A stretch of DNA of 64,000 bases from contig NZ_CP015225.1 in the NCBI RefSeq assembly GCF_001623525.1, forward strand, positions 5,778,501 through 5,842,500, given 5' to 3'. Below, one piece after another: positions 56,664-64,000 of this stretch; position 1 is the first letter of the stretch; each line of letters opens with the position of its first letter. The notes beneath the pieces were generated by a model. It made no database searches. It had not been told where the DNA came from and saw only the letters and a program-made list of their open reading frames with translations. The stretch comes from Pseudomonas fluorescens (lineage in GTDB: Bacteria; Pseudomonadota; Gammaproteobacteria; Pseudomonadales; Pseudomonadaceae). The translations under genes were made by a program, and so were the position numbers.

Positions 56664-57611
56664 CTAAATGCCTTTCGGTAAGTATTCGCTCTGGTTCTTC
56701 AGCAGGGCGAATACCACTCGGGCAAGCTTGCGGGCCAGTGCCACTAATGCTTCGGTTGTGCTGAGTCCCCGGGCCCTTAGTGCCTCATAAAAACCCTTCC
56801 ATGCCGCTGTGCGCCTTGCCGACATCGCGGCGTTATGCATCAATCGACGGGCCTCTGGGTCACCTCGCTTAGACAGGCAGCGGCGTCCCTTCTTTTTCCC
56901 TGAGTCCGATATACGCAGGTCTAGGCCCAGAAAAGCGATGAAGGCATCGGCATTTCTGAAATCCCCACGCTGAAACGACGTGAGCAAACGGGCACCGTTC
57001 AACAGGCCAATGCCTTCGACTTTCATGCAACGCTTGAGCTGAGCGCCCAAGCCAGCGGCTTCCAACTGCGTCTGGATTGTTTTCTCGAGCAAGATCTCCA
57101 GTCGTTGCATGGCTTTTATCTGGTTCTCAAAGGCCCTTTTGAGCAACGGTTCGTTGGACCAACTTTGCTTGAGGCTGACACGCGCCTGGACCAAGGCTGC
57201 CCGACGTCGGAAGAGGCTTATAAGCCGGCAATACAAGGGCGATGGCGGGGTCCACGGGTGCAACTGGTGGCCTTCGTTGTTCAAGTAGCGAGCCAACAAC
57301 CGAGCATCCAGCGCATCGGTTTTAGCGCGAACTTTCACACCTTTGCGGTAATGGCTGAGCTCGTAGCCGCCGATCATGTAGATCACACAGCCTTTCGCAT
57401 AAGCCAGGTCGGCGAATTCCTGATGATAGATATTGGTGGCTTCGATGGCGACATCCACTGGCGCGGACAACTCCTTGAGCCACTTTTTGATCGCTGCCTT
57501 GGTGTTGGGGATCGCTTCCAGTCGATCTGTTTCTGCGTGATAAATCACCAACTCATCTTTGGCGACATCAACACCCACGATCGGCTTTGCGACAGAAACC
57601 GGCATTGCCAT
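56664..57611 (-). CDS. IS110-family DEDD recombinase (transposase)
   Basis: 315 residues, intact. The N-terminal RuvC-like domain has the four acidic residues in VGVDVAKDE (Asp15), VAIEATN (Glu57) and KTDALDARLLARY (Asp99, Asp102). A coiled-coil linker (about 140-180) and the C-terminal transposase_20 domain follow (EGIGLLNGARLLTSF, then FIAFLGLDLRISDSGKKKGRRCLSKRGDPEARRLMHNAA), with the catalytic serine expected in the ISDSGKK stretch. ATG 57611 has GGAGGA six bases upstream; a second ATG lies two codons on. No frameshift or internal stop, so the element may be active. Confidence 0.95.
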   Translation of the reverse strand: MAMPVSVAKPIVGVDVAKDELVIYHAETDRLEAIPNTKAAIKKWLKELSAPVDVAIEATNIYHQEFADLAYAKGCVIYMIGGYELSHYRKGVKVRAKTDALDARLLARYLNNEGHQLHPWTPPSPLYCRLISLFRRRAALVQARVSLKQSWSNEPLLKRAFENQIKAMQRLEILLEKTIQTQLEAAGLGAQLKRCMKVEGIGLLNGARLLTSFQRGDFRNADAFIAFLGLDLRISDSGKKKGRRCLSKRGDPEARRLMHNAAMSARRTAAWKGFYEALRARGLSTTEALVALARKLARVVFALLKNQSEYLPKGI

Positions 57612-57815
57612 TGAAAATCCTCCGGGCTAAGGTTTGAACACTTGAAGGGTTCACCCAGAGGCGCAGGCTTGTTCCTATCGTCGGTCTAGGCCAGATGCAT
57701 TCTTTATCGGCGCTTGGGTGAAAGGAGGAGGGGTGAAATCTCCCACGGTCTGTACTGCGGCTAACAGTCAGAATCGAGCTTTGTCCCTCCTCCTCCCTTC
57801 AAGTCCTACCATACA
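57612..57815 (-). ncRNA. Candidate bridge RNA of the IS110 element
   Basis: Leader upstream of the recombinase, read on the minus strand. Stem 1: AGGAGGAGGG (57794-57785) with CCCTCCTCCT (57732-57723). Its loop contains AAGCTCG (57781-57775), identical to the REP left of the CT core, and GTGGGAG (57746-57740), complementary to the core plus the right half CTCCCAC. Stem 2: TTCACCCA (57722-57715) with TGGGTGAA (57657-57650); its loop holds AGAAT (57703-57699), equal to the element end before its core, and ACAAG (57672-57668), complementary to core plus TGT of the other end. This is the target-loop/donor-loop order of IS621 bridge RNA. The 7-base target matches are firm; the donor matches are short. 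Confidence 0.65.
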
Positions 57816-57930
57816 AGCGAGCTTGCTCGCGATAGCGGTCGATCAGCCAACACCGATTGCGACTGACACACCGTCATCGCGAGCAAGCTCGCTCCCACAG
57901 GTAATTCCTGCAAGGGATTATCACCAGGCT

Positions 57931-58788
57931 TTAGTGATTCATCGCCTGGAAGTGTTCCAGCATCCGCTGTGCATCTGGCGCGACGCCGCTGAACAGCTCG
58001 AAGGCCTTCACCGCCTGGAACACTGCCATGTTGCCGCCATCCAGTGTGCGGCAGCCAAGGGCGCGGGCGTTGCGCAGCAGTTCGGTTTCCAAGGGAAAGT
58101 AAACGATTTCCGCCACCCACAATTGGCCGTGCAACAGCTCGACCGGCACCGGCATGCCCGGTAGTTTCGCCATGCCCATGGGCGTGGTGTTCACCAGGCC
58201 ATCGGCCTCGGCCATGGCGGCGGACAGGTCATGCCCGGCCCGGGCACGACCAACGCCGAAGTGTTGGTTCAGGTTGTTGGCCAAGGCCTCGGCACGACTG
58301 ACCTCGACGTCAAAAATGCTCAGCGTCTGTACGCCTTCTGCCAAAAGCGCGTGGGCAACCGCCGCGCCAGCGCCTCCGGCGCCCATCTGTACCACGCGCC
58401 GACGCGCAACATCACCCAGGCCGCGGCGAAAGCCCTCGGCGAACCCCAGGCAGTCGGTGTTGTGACCGATGCGCTTGCCATCCTTGAGCACCACGGTATT
58501 CACCGCGCCAATGCCCCGGGCCTCGGGCGACAGCTCATCGAGCAGCGGGATGATCGCCTGCTTGCAGGGAAAGGTGATGTTCAGGCCGGTAAAGCTCATG
58601 CGCTCGGCGGCCTTGAGCAAATCGGGCAGGGCGCCGCTGTCGAGTTTCAGCGCATCGAGGTCGATCAGCCGATAGAGGTAACGCATGCCTTGGGCATCAC
58701 CCTCATGCTCATGGAGTGCCGGCGTGCGAGAGGCCTGGATGCCCGCGCCGATCAGGCCGGCCAGCACAGTGATATTCGACATGCTCAT
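57931..58788 (-). CDS. Quinate/shikimate dehydrogenase (AroE-fold, NAD type)
   Basis: 285 residues of the shikimate dehydrogenase fold. The substrate loop reads [16 protein letters not shown], with S-x-T in place of the S-x-S of biosynthetic AroE, as in quinate-degrading enzymes of actinobacteria. The nucleotide loop [13 protein letters not shown] is followed by [11 protein letters not shown]: an acidic residue at the end of strand 2 where AroE has basic NRT, indicating NAD rather than NADP. Catalytic Lys and Asp are in NITFPCKQ and GHNTDCLGF. It overlaps aroQ by ATGA coupling. Catabolic role inferred from residues and from the quiC neighbourhood. Confidence 0.88.
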   Translation of the reverse strand: MSMSNITVLAGLIGAGIQASRTPALHEHEGDAQGMRYLYRLIDLDALKLDSGALPDLLKAAERMSFTGLNITFPCKQAIIPLLDELSPEARGIGAVNTVVLKDGKRIGHNTDCLGFAEGFRRGLGDVARRRVVQMGAGGAGAAVAHALLAEGVQTLSIFDVEVSRAEALANNLNQHFGVGRARAGHDLSAAMAEADGLVNTTPMGMAKLPGMPVPVELLHGQLWVAEIVYFPLETELLRNARALGCRTLDGGNMAVFQAVKAFELFSGVAPDAQRMLEHFQAMNH

Positions 58789-59228
58789 AAACCCTTCAAC
58801 CGCTGACTGAAATGTTCAAGGGCCAGGCGATAACCATGGCTGCCAAACCCGCACATCACGCCAATGGCGACGGATGAGACGAAGGAGTGATGACGGAAGG
58901 TTTCACGGGCGTGGACGTTGGACAGGTGGACTTCGATGACCGGTACTTCGCTGGCCACCAGGGCATCGCGGATCGCCACGGAGGTGTGGGTCCAGGCCGC
59001 CGGGTTGATGACGATACCGGCACACCGGCCACGGGCGCCGTGAATCCAGTCCAGCAGCTCGCCTTCCTGGTTGGTCTGGCGAAATTCCACCGCCAGGCCG
59101 AACTCTTCAGCGGCGCGGCCGCACAGTGCCGAGATGTCAGCCAGGGTTTCATGGCCATAAGTCGCCGGCTCGCGGGTGCCGAGCAGGTTCAGGTTCGGGC
59201 CGTTGAGCACCAGAACGATCGGAGGCAT
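58785..59228 (-). CDS. aroQ: Type II 3-dehydroquinate dehydratase
   Basis: Interconverts 3-dehydroquinate and 3-dehydroshikimate. 147 residues with every type II block: [18 protein letters not shown] (Tyr nucleophile), [17 protein letters not shown] (flexible lid), [17 protein letters not shown] and [20 protein letters not shown]. Coupled to the downstream dehydrogenase by overlapping stop and start. The catabolic context (quiC, dehydrogenase, transporter) suggests it is the quinate-pathway copy; a second, biosynthetic aroQ would be expected elsewhere in the genome. Confidence 0.95.
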   Translation of the reverse strand: MPPIVLVLNGPNLNLLGTREPATYGHETLADISALCGRAAEEFGLAVEFRQTNQEGELLDWIHGARGRCAGIVINPAAWTHTSVAIRDALVASEVPVIEVHLSNVHARETFRHHSFVSSVAIGVMCGFGSHGYRLALEHFSQRLKGL

Positions 59229-59390
59229 CGCAATTTCTCCACATTTTTATTGTTGGTGTCGGCCAGGTTTCAGCCGTTGGAGATAAATTGTACTAGATGG
59301 TTAATTTGGTCAAATAAAGCCGACGTCATTGGCCATTAAGTGTTCGATGATCGAACAGGAGGCTCAGACTCGGTAGTTTGGAGACAGCAA
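59229..59390 (-). promoter_or_regulatory. Promoter region of aroQ with candidate operator
   Basis: AT-rich 150 bases before aroQ. ATTTGGTCAAAT (59304-59315) is a near-perfect dyad, next to TAGATGGTTA. This resembles, in part, the candidate site near 53,810. It is a plausible binding site for the cluster's regulator, but no exact consensus can be drawn from two sites. Confidence 0.3.
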
Positions 59391-59487
59391 CTGTGGCGAG
59401 GGAGCTTGCTCCCGCTCGGTTGCGCAGCAACCGCAAAAAGCTTGGGGCTGCTGCGCAGCCCAGCGGGAGCAAGCTCCCTCGCCACAG
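59391..59487. repeat. REPIN (GGGAGCTTGCTCCC-type)
   Basis: Arms CTGTGGCGAGGGAGCTTGCT and complement ending CGCCACAG; inner hairpins GGTTGCGCAGCAACC and GGGCTGCTGCGCAGCCC. It lies between the start of aroQ's promoter region and the end of trmA. Confidence 0.9.
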
Positions 59488-59514
59488 GGTAATCCTTCAC
59501 CCCAAAAGGAGGGC

Positions 59515-60594
59515 TTACCGCCGAGTCAGCAACACCCCGGACTCCATATGATGGGTCCAAGGGAATTGATCGAACAACGCGCAACGCGTAATGCGGTGGG
59601 TGTCGTGCAGTTGCGCGATGTTGGCCGCGAGGGTTTCGGGATTGCAGGAAATGTACAGGATGTTGTCAAAACGGCGGGTCAGCTCGCAGGTGTCCGGGTC
59701 CATGCCGGCGCGAGGCGGGTCGACGAAGACGCTGCCGAATTCGTAGCTTTTGAGGTCGATGCCATGCAAACGACGGAACGGCCGGACTTCGTTCAGGGCT
59801 TCGGTCAGCTCTTCGGCGGACAGGCGCACCAGCGTGACGTTATCCACCGCGTTTTCGCTGAGGTTGCTCAGCGCGGCGTTCACCGAGGTCTTGCTGATCT
59901 CGGTGGCCAGCACTTTGCGCACACGGGTGGCCAAGGGCAGGGTGAAGTTGCCGTTGCCGCAATACAACTCCAGCAGATCGTCGCTGCGATCGCCCAGCGC
60001 GTCATAAGCCCAGTTGAGCATCTTCTGGTTCACCGTGCCATTGGGCTGGGTGAAGGCGCCTTCGGGCTGGCGATAGCTGAAGGTACGACCGCCCACTTCG
60101 AGTTTCTCCACCACGTAGTCATGGCCGATCACTTCGCGCTTGCCCTTGGAGCGGCCAATGATGCTCACGCCCAGGTCGCTCGCCAGCTTCGAGGCGGCGG
60201 TGTGCCAATGCTCGTCCAGCGGGCGGTGATAACACAGGGTGATCATCGCATCGCCGGCCAGGGTGGTCAGGAACTCCACCTGGAACAGCTTGTGGCTCAG
60301 GGGCGCGCTGGCTTGCCAGGCGGCCTTGAGTTGCGGCATCAATTGGTTGATGCGCAGGCTGGCGATGGGGAATTGCTCGATGAGGATCGGCGTGCGCTTG
60401 TCGTCCTGGGAGAACATTGCGTAATGCCGTTCGCCGGCCTCGCGCCACAGGCGGAATTCGGCGCGCAGGCGGAAGTGCTCCAGCGGCGAATCGAACACCG
60501 CAGGTTCTGGTGCATCGAACGGTGCCAACAGGTCACGCAAGCGGGTGACCTTGTCCTGGAGCTGAGCGGTGTAGGCGTGGGAATCAAAAGTCAT
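59515..60594 (-). CDS. trmA: tRNA (uracil-5-)-methyltransferase
   Basis: Makes m5U54 in the T loop of tRNA. 359 residues without a TRAM domain or iron-sulfur cysteines, as expected of TrmA and unlike RlmC/RlmD. SAM-binding [16 protein letters not shown], then [11 protein letters not shown] and the catalytic cysteine block [16 protein letters not shown]. The start at 60594 overlaps the stop of the NCS2 permease gene (ATGA), so translation is coupled, an unusual pairing. Confidence 0.96.
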   Translation of the reverse strand: MTFDSHAYTAQLQDKVTRLRDLLAPFDAPEPAVFDSPLEHFRLRAEFRLWREAGERHYAMFSQDDKRTPILIEQFPIASLRINQLMPQLKAAWQASAPLSHKLFQVEFLTTLAGDAMITLCYHRPLDEHWHTAASKLASDLGVSIIGRSKGKREVIGHDYVVEKLEVGGRTFSYRQPEGAFTQPNGTVNQKMLNWAYDALGDRSDDLLELYCGNGNFTLPLATRVRKVLATEISKTSVNAALSNLSENAVDNVTLVRLSAEELTEALNEVRPFRRLHGIDLKSYEFGSVFVDPPRAGMDPDTCELTRRFDNILYISCNPETLAANIAQLHDTHRITRCALFDQFPWTHHMESGVLLTRR

Positions 60595-61886
60595 GCGTTG
60601 AACCAACCCAACTTGATCACGAACAGGATCGACAGGATGACCAGCGCCGGGTTCAACTCACGGCCACGGCCGGACACCAGTTTGATGGCGGTCCAAGCGA
60701 TGAAACCGAAGGCGATGCCGTTGGCGATGGAATAGGTGAACGGCATCGCCAGGGCGGTGATCACCACGGGGGCGGCCACGGTGATGTCGTCCCAATCGAT
60801 TTCCGCCAGGCCCGAAGTCATCAGCACGGCGACGAACAGCAAGGCCGGCGCGGTGGCGAAGGCCGGGACGCTGGCGGCCAGAGGCGAGAAGAACAGCGCC
60901 AGCAGGAACAGGATCGCCACGATGACGGCGGTCAGGCCAGTGCGCCCACCCGCGCTGACACCCGCTGCCGATTCGATGTAGCTGGTGGTGGTGGACGTGC
61001 CCAGCAGCGAACCGGCCATGGCGGCGGTGCTGTCGGCGATCAACGCACGGCCCATCTTCGGCATGTGCCCGTCCTTGCCCATCAGCCCGGCGCGCTTGGC
61101 GACGCCGATCAACGTGCCGGAGTTGTCGAACAGGTCGACGAACAGGAAGGCGAAGATCACGCTTACCAAGCCGATGTCCAGGGCGCCCTTGATGTCCAAT
61201 TGCAGGAAGGTCGGGGCCAGGGACGGTGGCATGGAAATCACGCCGCCGAACGGCGTGAATCCCATCAGGATCGACACGATGGTGACCGCCAGGATGCCGA
61301 TCAGCACCGCGCCGCGCACTTTCAGTGCTTCGAGGCCGACGATCAGGACGAAGCCGAGGGTCGCGAGGATCGGCGCCGGTTGTTTCAAGTCGCCGAGGCC
61401 GACCATGGTCGCCGGGTTTTTCACCACGATGCCGGCGTTGTTCAGGGCGATCAGCGCCAGGAACAGGCCGATACCGGCGGCTATGGCCGAACGCAGGGGC
61501 AGCGGGATGCTGTTGATGATCCACTCGCGGATGCGAAAGATCGAGAGCAGGAAGAACAGCACGGCGGAAATGAACACCGCGCCCAGCGCCACTTGCCAGG
61601 TATGGCCCATGTGCAGGACCACGGTGTAGGTGAAGAAGGCATTCAGGCCCATGCCCGGTGCGAGGGCGATCGGGTAGTTGGCGATCAGGCCCATGACCGT
61701 GGAGCCAATGGCCGCTGCCAGGCAGGTGGCGACGAACACCGCGCCCTTGTCCATGCCGGTTTCACCGAGGATGCTCGGGTTGACGAACAGAATGTAGGCC
61801 ATGGCCAGGAAGGTCGTGACGCCCGCCAGGATCTCGGTCCGCACGTTGGTGTTGTGTGCCTTGAGTTGAAACAGCCTTTCCAGCAT
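60591..61886 (-). CDS. NCS2-family purine permease (AdeP/PurP-like)
   Basis: 431 residues, about 12-14 membrane segments of the AzgA-type NCS2 fold. [39 protein letters not shown] is the family N-terminus; [44 protein letters not shown] and [34 protein letters not shown] hold the substrate-site motifs. Likely imports adenine or hypoxanthine/guanine with protons. The ATG at 61886 is typical; the longer frame has no support. Its stop overlaps the trmA start. Confidence 0.9.
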   Translation of the reverse strand: MLERLFQLKAHNTNVRTEILAGVTTFLAMAYILFVNPSILGETGMDKGAVFVATCLAAAIGSTVMGLIANYPIALAPGMGLNAFFTYTVVLHMGHTWQVALGAVFISAVLFFLLSIFRIREWIINSIPLPLRSAIAAGIGLFLALIALNNAGIVVKNPATMVGLGDLKQPAPILATLGFVLIVGLEALKVRGAVLIGILAVTIVSILMGFTPFGGVISMPPSLAPTFLQLDIKGALDIGLVSVIFAFLFVDLFDNSGTLIGVAKRAGLMGKDGHMPKMGRALIADSTAAMAGSLLGTSTTTSYIESAAGVSAGGRTGLTAVIVAILFLLALFFSPLAASVPAFATAPALLFVAVLMTSGLAEIDWDDITVAAPVVITALAMPFTYSIANGIAFGFIAWTAIKLVSGRGRELNPALVILSILFVIKLGWFNA

Positions 61887-62090
61887 GTCTGCTCCCCGTG
61901 GCGCGCCCGGCGCCGTGAATGTATCGACCTCAACAGCAAAGCACAGGTCGCCAGCGGCGCCCGGGAATTTTCTGCGGGTCGGAAAAAGCCGCGCATCATA
62001 CCAGCAGCGTAGCGTTGTGGCTGCGATCGTCGTCGATGTTTTGCCAACGCGCCAAGTGGGCCATACTGCGCGCGGTTCCGGGAGGTCTCT

Positions 62091-62546
62091 ATGTATTGCA
62101 TGAATAAAAAGCTGCTGGCGGCGGTGGGTTGCATGCTGGGTGGGTGGTTGTCCGGACAGGCCGCCAATGCCGCGTCGGCGCCGCCCTTGAGCGAGGTCAA
62201 GGTGCTCAAGGTCGAGTCGCCGGCCTGTGGCTTCGAGGATATCGCGCCAGGGCAGGCACAGACCCGTTGCGATCACAATGGGCCGAGTATCAAGGTCTAC
62301 GTGCTGGAGGTCGGCTACGGTCGGCAGCCCAATGTCACGCTGGACGGTTTCGAGGTCGATGGCACCCGCTCGCCGGTGTGTGCGTACAGCAATGGCAATC
62401 TCAACGATTGTTCGGCCCAGACCAGAATCGTCGGCTATTTGTACATCTTCGATCTGAAGGGCAAGCAGGAAGGCACCTTCAACTTCAGCAACATTTCGAT
62501 CAATGCACCGGGCAATCGGATGTCGGCCCAGCTGTACATTAAATGA
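62091..62546 (+). CDS. Small exported protein of unknown function
   Basis: 151 residues. Signal peptide (about 4-28; hydrophobic LLAAVGCMLGGWLSG, cleavage near ANA-AS). The mature part (about 120 residues) is predicted to be all-beta, with two cysteines pairs possible (SPACGFED, TRCDHN, SPVCAYS, LNDCSAQ): four cysteines in a small periplasmic domain suggest disulfides. I do not recognise the family. GGGAGG five bases before ATG 62091; ATG 62100 is in frame but worse spaced. No operon partner. Confidence 0.7.
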   Translation: MYCMNKKLLAAVGCMLGGWLSGQAANAASAPPLSEVKVLKVESPACGFEDIAPGQAQTRCDHNGPSIKVYVLEVGYGRQPNVTLDGFEVDGTRSPVCAYSNGNLNDCSAQTRIVGYLYIFDLKGKQEGTFNFSNISINAPGNRMSAQLYIK

Positions 62547-62624
62547 CCTGTCGGCATGACAAGCTGAACGCGGCCCGGCAAACCTGACTAGGCTTCAGGA
62601 ACCACCCCATCGGAGAGCGCGCCC

Positions 62625-63191
62625 ATGATGCCTGGAACCAAGCTGCCTCGAGCCCTGATTACGGTCGCCGAAGGTGTCGATGACCTGCAGACAGTCACCC
62701 TGATCGACGTGCTGCGTCGAGCGCAGATCGAAGTGGTGGTGGCAAGCATCGAAGGGCGGCGGATGCTCACCTGTGCCCGCGGCACGCGCCTGACCGCCGA
62801 TGGCATGTTGGTGGACATGCTTGTGCAGGATTTCGACCTGATCGTTCTGCCCGGCGGCATCATCGGTGCCCAACACCTGGCAAACCATCAGCCGCTGCAA
62901 CAGCTGGTCAAGGACCAGGCCGCCACCGGACGGTTTTTCGCCGCCATCGCCGAAGCCCCGGCCCTGGCGCTACAGGCCTTTGGCGTCCTGCGCCAGCGGC
63001 GCATGACCTGCCTGCCGGCGGTGAGCCAGCAACTGTCTGGTTGCAGCTTTGTCGATCAACCCGTGGTGGTGGATGGCAACTGCATCACGGCCCAGGGTTC
63101 GGCCGCCGCCCTGGCATTTGCCTTGACGTTGGTGGAACAACTCTGTGGCAAGGGTGTGAGGAACGTAGTCGCGGCGGAGTTATTGGCCTGA
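62625..63191 (+). CDS. DJ-1/PfpI-family protein lacking the nucleophile cysteine
   Basis: 188 residues with the DJ-1 fold: ALITVAEGVDDLQTVTLIDVLRRAQIEVVVASI (N-terminal strand with the conserved acidic EGVDD), DLIVLPGGIIGAQHLANHQPLQQLV, and the elbow region ATGRFFAAIAEAPALALQAFGVL, where DJ-1 proteins read AICAAP. The nucleophile cysteine is alanine (AIAEAP). The C-terminal VVDGNCITAQGSAAALAFALTLVEQLCG matches DJ-1. Glyoxalase/deglycase activity is therefore doubtful, and a binding or chaperone role is possible. Start ATG 62625 (or 62628) with GGAGA upstream. Confidence 0.88.
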   Translation: MMPGTKLPRALITVAEGVDDLQTVTLIDVLRRAQIEVVVASIEGRRMLTCARGTRLTADGMLVDMLVQDFDLIVLPGGIIGAQHLANHQPLQQLVKDQAATGRFFAAIAEAPALALQAFGVLRQRRMTCLPAVSQQLSGCSFVDQPVVVDGNCITAQGSAAALAFALTLVEQLCGKGVRNVVAAELLA

Positions 63192-63251
63192 CACTCTTCA
63201 GCCATACCGGCCTGTGGTGAGGGCGGTCCCCATCACCCTCGACGAGCGGCG

Positions 63252-64000
63252 CTAGGCTTTCACTTCTTCCACCGGTTCGTGCATCCGGTCACGGTTGGCC
63301 AGGGTCGGGAACAGCTTGATCCAGGTCCCGGTCACCAGCAGCGTACCGACGCCGCCCATGACCACCGCCGGCACCGTGCCGAACCAGTGGGCGGTGAGGC
63401 CGGATTCGAACTCGCCCAACTGGTTCGAGGCGCCGATGAACAGCCCGTTCACCGCGCTGACCCGGCCGCGCATTTCATCCGGTGTTTCCAGTTGTACGAA
63501 GGAGGCGCGGATCACCATGCTGATCATGTCCGCCGCGCCCAGCACCACCAGCACCGCCAGGGAAAACCAGAACGAGGTGGAGAGGCCGAAAGCAATGGTG
63601 GCGACGCCAAACACGCCTACCGCCGTGAACATCACCCGGCCGACTTTGCGCTCCACGGCAAACCGCGCCAGCCACAGCGACATCAGCAAGGCCCCGACCG
63701 CCGGTGCCGAGCGCAACAGACCCAGGCCCCAGGGGCCGGTGAGCAGGATGTCCTTGGCAAACACCGGCAGCAACGCCGTCGCGCCGCCGAGCAACACCGC
63801 GAACAGGTCCAGGGAGATCGCCCCGAGAATGTCCGGGCGACTGCGGATGAAGCGAATCCCGGCCAACAACGAATCCAGCGTTGCCTTGCCTTTGTTCAGT
63901 GGCGTCTGCCGGGCCGGCAGGTTGAGCATCAGGCAACAGGCGATGATGTAGAGCAGCACCGTCGGCCCATAGACCCAGACACTGCCAAAGGCATAGAGCA
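63252..64000 (-). CDS. MFS exporter, C-terminal part (partial; EntS/MFS_3-like)
   Basis: The reading frame is open to the right edge (residues LYAFGSVWVYGPT precede the first in-window start codon), so at least 249 C-terminal residues are present and the N-terminus lies outside. Five or six membrane helices follow RFIRSRPDILGAISLDLFAVLLGGATALLPVFA, then RVMFTAVGVFGVATIAFGLS and the MFS_3 landmark VIRASFVQLETPDEMRGRVSAVNGLFIGASNQLGEFESG, typical of EntS-like or drug exporters. Substrate not predictable. Confidence 0.85.
   Translation of the reverse strand, partial: LYAFGSVWVYGPTVLLYIIACCLMLNLPARQTPLNKGKATLDSLLAGIRFIRSRPDILGAISLDLFAVLLGGATALLPVFAKDILLTGPWGLGLLRSAPAVGALLMSLWLARFAVERKVGRVMFTAVGVFGVATIAFGLSTSFWFSLAVLVVLGAADMISMVIRASFVQLETPDEMRGRVSAVNGLFIGASNQLGEFESGLTAHWFGTVPAVVMGGVGTLLVTGTWIKLFPTLANRDRMHEPVEEVKA

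Larger units (their letters stand above)
56641..57817 (-). mobile_element. IS110-family insertion sequence (REP-targeting)
   Basis: About 1,177 bases including one core dinucleotide. One DEDD recombinase gene on the minus strand, a 39-base or shorter 3' non-coding end and a 204-base 5' non-coding end, no terminal inverted repeats, and AG (CT on the minus strand) at both junctions (56639-56640 and 57816-57817), as in IS110 elements. An alternative left junction at 56623-56624 would give a 10-base flanking duplication AGCGAGCTTG; the guide matches in the leader favour 56640. Inserted in a REP between the TetR gene and the aroE-like gene. Confidence 0.85.
56617..57899. repeat. REPIN of the GTGGGAGCGAGC type, split by an IS110 element
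   Basis: The right part (57816-57899) reads from the REP centre through 60 bases to the inverted arm ATCGCGAGCAAGCTCGCTCC, ending 57899. The left outer part is TGTGGGAG at 56633-56640, preceded by another partial copy at 56617-56632. Removing the element restores an intact TGTGGGAGCGAGCTTGCTCG arm. Confidence 0.85.

Overview
The window is a chromosomal segment of a Pseudomonas, most likely of the P. fluorescens group. Three things point there: about 60% GC, protein families and gene order typical of the genus (leuS / ybeX-lnt / phoH-miaB; hemL-thiE-thiD-ladS; amn; lrp; fieF-hrpB; rhlE; tesB), and many REP/REPIN palindromes of the fluorescens type between genes. Species assignment is inference, because no rRNA or marker comparison is possible here. 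No rRNA, tRNA, CRISPR array or prophage was seen.

Layout. 1-8,700: start of leuS, then the envelope and tRNA housekeeping block lnt-ybeX-ybeY-phoH-miaB on the minus strand, with an ElyC-type membrane protein, a DUF1820 protein and a SEL1-repeat protein. 8,900-19,400: hemL-thiE-thiD (minus) divergent from the hybrid kinase ladS, then an AidB-like acyl-CoA dehydrogenase, AMP nucleosidase, an RluE-type pseudouridine synthase, a DUF2788 protein and an Lrp-family regulator. 19,400-32,000: accessory island, a two-partner-secretion operon (tpsB, a 3,213-residue tpsA, and a translationally coupled lipoprotein) in cdiB-cdiA-cdiI order. The TpsA C-terminus carries a GHSQG serine-hydrolase motif, so the operon reads as a contact-dependent lipase-type toxin with a lipoprotein immunity candidate. 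Between it and the Lrp gene lies a plus-strand structured segment ending in a strong terminator, with no gene attached. 32,200-51,000: housekeeping and small accessory genes (DUF6515, fieF, hrpB, nuclease-like genes, DMT exporters, rhlE, flavoprotein, HDAC-like deacetylase, tesB, zinc peptidase). 52,300-59,230: a quinate/shikimate catabolic cluster (MFS transporter, quiC dehydroshikimate dehydratase, TetR regulator, NAD-type shikimate/quinate dehydrogenase, aroQ). 59,500-64,000: trmA coupled to a purine permease, a secreted protein of unknown function, a DJ-1-like protein lacking its cysteine, and the end of an MFS gene.

The most striking signal is an IS110-family element at about 56,640-57,817, inserted in a REP palindrome inside the quinate cluster. 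Its roughly 200-base leader can be folded into two long-stem loops. Loop 1 carries two guide-like segments matching the two halves of the REP target around a CT core, and loop 2 carries shorter matches to the element's own ends. This is the layout expected of a bridge RNA (as described for IS621) programmed to insert at REP sequences. Because REPs are scattered across the genome, the element has a large reservoir of safe intergenic sites.
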